Assembly: GCA_946645735.1 (NCBI GenBank)
Contig: CAMPCK010000043.1
Coordinates: forward strand, 1-7,247
From: an uncultured Clostridia bacterium
GTDB taxonomy: Bacteria > Bacillota_A > Clostridia > Peptostreptococcales > Anaerovoracaceae
Length of the DNA stretch: 7,247 nt
Direction of reading: 5' to 3'
Part shown: piece after piece, positions 6,138 to 7,247 of the stretch
Layout: the number at the start of each line of letters is the position of its first letter
Numbering within the stretch: the first letter of the stretch is position 1
Program-made: the position numbers and the translations under genes
The notes under the pieces: model-generated
What the model was told of the DNA's origin: nothing
The model's database searches: none
What the model saw: the letters and a program-made list of their open reading frames with translations, nothing else

Positions 6138-7028
6138 TTATTTCTTTCTGATAAGGTTGATGGCCTTTGGTCTGTTCTCGATCACTATGTGCTGGACACC
6201 CTTCTGGTACTCTCCGTCCAGGGACCAGTCAACTGCTTCCGGGATGTCTATCTCGAAGCGGCTGCTCTCCACGAAGGTGAGCATGGGGGTGGTATCATAC
6301 TTTTGCTCGGCAACAGCTCTGACAAGGTCGCTTATCTCCAATACGTCGCTAGAGGTCCTCAGGAGCAGAAGCTCAAAGAGACCATCGCTCATGTCCACAT
6401 CCTCAGGCTTAAGCTTGAGAACCCCTCCCATGGAGGTTGAGTTTGAAACAGCCCCGAAGAGATAGTCGCCTTCATAGGTTTCTGTATCAGTTTTTATGGT
6501 TGCGTGTATGGGGCGTATGTCGGGAATGGTCGATGCTCCGGCAAGTATATAGGCCATGTGGCCGAGAGCATTCTTTATGCTCTGGGGAGTGTCATAGGAT
6601 GCCTTGGTGAAGGCGCCGAAACTTGCCACATAGGTGAAGACTCTTCCGTTAAATACACCCACGTCGAGGCCGGAAGGCTTTCCGTTGACTATATCTTTTG
6701 CAGCTGTAATGATATCCTTTGAAAGATTCAGGCCCTGGGCAAAATCGTTGGTGGAGCCGCAGGGGATGTATCCCACGGGAGTCTTGATTCCTGCCTGTAC
6801 GAAGCCCGAGACCACCTCATTATATGTGCCGTCGCCGCCCATGACAGCTATGAAGTTATAGTCGCGGCCGAAACGTTCAACATATTCAGTTGCATCGCCG
6901 CGCTTAAGGGTGGGCAGGGCGGTCACAAGGTAGCCGCCTTCTGTGAAGACTTCACAGACTTCTGACAGATGCCTTGCGGATTTTCTTGTTCCTGAATTAG
7001 GATTGTAAATCAGTAATAACTTTTCCAT
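6138..7028 (-). CDS. Diacylglycerol kinase-family lipid kinase (YegS/DgkB/BmrU type)
   Basis: This 296-residue soluble lipid kinase would phosphorylate diacylglycerol or a related lipid at the membrane surface, returning it to phospholipid synthesis. Motifs in order: IYNPNSG (7-13), nucleotide-binding GGDGTYNEV (64-72), GSTNDFAQGL (91-100), LDVG (121-124), DMSDGLFEL (212-220) and the LDGE motif near the C-terminus (270-273), whose glutamate is the expected catalytic base. The length is normal for the family. The N-terminal motif fixes the start at ATG 7028-7026. The nearest ribosome binding site, AGGAG (complement of 7042-7046), is 13 bp away, which is unusually long. The gene is monocistronic in this window, converges on the transporter operon and shares its terminator. 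Lipid substrate specificity cannot be read from the sequence. Confidence 0.95.
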   Translation of the reverse strand: MEKLLLIYNPNSGTRKSARHLSEVCEVFTEGGYLVTALPTLKRGDATEYVERFGRDYNFIAVMGGDGTYNEVVSGFVQAGIKTPVGYIPCGSTNDFAQGLNLSKDIITAAKDIVNGKPSGLDVGVFNGRVFTYVASFGAFTKASYDTPQSIKNALGHMAYILAGASTIPDIRPIHATIKTDTETYEGDYLFGAVSNSTSMGGVLKLKPEDVDMSDGLFELLLLRTSSDVLEISDLVRAVAEQKYDTTPMLTFVESSRFEIDIPEAVDWSLDGEYQKGVQHIVIENRPKAINLIRKK

Positions 7029-7063
7029 ATCGAATCCAATTCTCCTTTTTCGCTTAACTTATA

Positions 7064-7090
7064 CTTATCACAAAAGGGGAGAAGAGTCAA
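7064..7090 (-). promoter_or_regulatory. Candidate promoter of the lipid kinase gene
   Basis: On the minus strand TTGACT (complement of 7085-7090) is followed 15 bp later by GATAAG (complement of 7064-7069), preceded by TGT as in an extended -10 element. An alternative -10 box, TATAAG (complement of 7058-7063), would need an implausible 21-bp spacer. The position suits a short leader to the ATG at 7028. The spacing is below optimum, so this is tentative. Confidence 0.3.
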
Positions 7091-7104
7091 GAAAACGAAA
7101 AGTT

Positions 7105-7128
7105 CAAGTATTGTTAAAATAATACTTG
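7105..7128. promoter_or_regulatory. 24-bp palindrome, candidate operator
   Basis: The arms CAAGTATT (7105-7112) and AATACTTG (7121-7128) are perfectly complementary around an 8-bp centre, GTTAAAAT, that adds two further matching pairs, so 10 of 12 positions pair. The palindrome lies upstream of the lipid kinase gene (minus strand) and of the tRNA-Ser gene (plus strand), and its right arm overlaps a candidate -35 box for the tRNA. It is A/T-rich, has no T run after it and looks more like a protein-binding site than a terminator. No regulator gene is adjacent. Confidence 0.5.
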
Positions 7129-7154
7129 CAAAAAATATGATTTTGTGTTAACTT
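7126..7154 (+). promoter_or_regulatory. Candidate promoter of the tRNA-Ser gene
   Basis: TTGCAA (7126-7131) and TTAACT (7149-7154) are separated by 17 bp, and a TGT at 7146-7148 gives an extended -10 arrangement. Initiation near 7161 would leave a leader of about 37 nt before the tRNA. The -10 match is poor, and TTAAAT at 7153 is an alternative, so confidence is low. Confidence 0.25.
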
Positions 7155-7197
7155 AAATAAGTGCCTTGGAGCACATCATATTTTATGAATTAGACAT

Positions 7198-7247
7198 AGA
7201 GGGTTGACCGAGTGGCTAAGGAGCCGCATTGGAAATGCGGTAAGGCG
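7198..7247 (+). tRNA. tRNA-Ser (anticodon GGA), 5' part; 3' end outside window
   Basis: The sequence from TTGACCGAGTGGCTAAGGAG onward matches the U8 and D-arm region of a bacterial serine tRNA. The anticodon arm is CCGCA, loop TTGGAAA, TGCGG (7223-7239), placing GGA at the anticodon and so reading UCC/UCU serine codons. The gene is cut at the window end before the long variable arm typical of tRNA-Ser, the T arm and the 3' acceptor strand. Counting seven bases back from U8 (7205) puts the first base at 7198 as an A, where serine tRNAs commonly start with G. The exact 5' end cannot be confirmed without the 3' strand. Confidence 0.9.

Noticed and set aside
6132..6465. Two 102-codon + strand open frames within the lipid kinase region
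   Set aside because: They are antisense to the conserved lipid kinase, lack recognisable motifs, and the region between terminator and kinase stop leaves no room for a promoter.
7111..7141. TTGTTA and TATGAT boxes 19 bp apart, suggesting a second MerR-type promoter
   Set aside because: The palindrome at 7105-7128 is centred at the -35 box and not within the spacer, unlike the MerR arrangement at 3233-3263, and the TTGTTA box is weak.
7161..7174. GTGC...GCAC inverted repeat before the tRNA
   Set aside because: Only a 4-bp stem with a 6-nt loop and no T run; too weak to support a terminator or regulatory call.

Overview
The window looks like a stretch of a Gram-positive anaerobe chromosome, most likely class Clostridia and possibly a Lachnospiraceae member. 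I infer this from strong AGGAGG-type ribosome binding sites, moderate G+C with A/T-rich intergenic DNA, a DUF4342 protein, an ArlS-like sensor kinase, a Sapep/PepV-type dipeptidase and a YegS/DgkB-type lipid kinase. The genus cannot be fixed from this sequence.

Layout. Positions 1-272 hold the C-terminal end of a DUF4342 membrane protein. Three exact 10-bp direct repeats (267-296) start over its stop codon. An OmpR-family response regulator (323-1060) and a two-transmembrane sensor histidine kinase (1082-2395) follow. A MerR-family regulator (2425-3207) lies only 29 bp after the kinase, with no terminator between them. The 79-bp gap at 3208-3286 contains a textbook MerR-type promoter: TTGACC and TATGAT boxes 19 bp apart, with a perfect 9+3+9 inverted repeat. 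It faces an M20-family metallo-dipeptidase (3287-4603) and, 22 bp further on, an NhaC-family transporter (4626-6056). A strong hairpin terminator (6090-6119) closes this operon. A lipid kinase gene (7028-6138) runs convergently into the same terminator. A 169-bp A/T-rich intergenic region holds a near-perfect 24-bp palindrome, and the window ends inside a tRNA-Ser(GGA) gene on the + strand.

How the genes may work together (inference). The first four genes read as one transcription unit encoding sensing and regulatory functions. The MerR protein is the obvious candidate to act on the adjacent distorted-spacer promoter and so control the dipeptidase and transporter. That would be a two-step cascade, from two-component system to MerR regulator to a peptide or amino-acid utilisation pair. 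Each protein belongs to a known family. The novelty, if any, lies in the wiring and in the unknown signals and substrate. I see no mobile elements, CRISPR arrays or defence systems.
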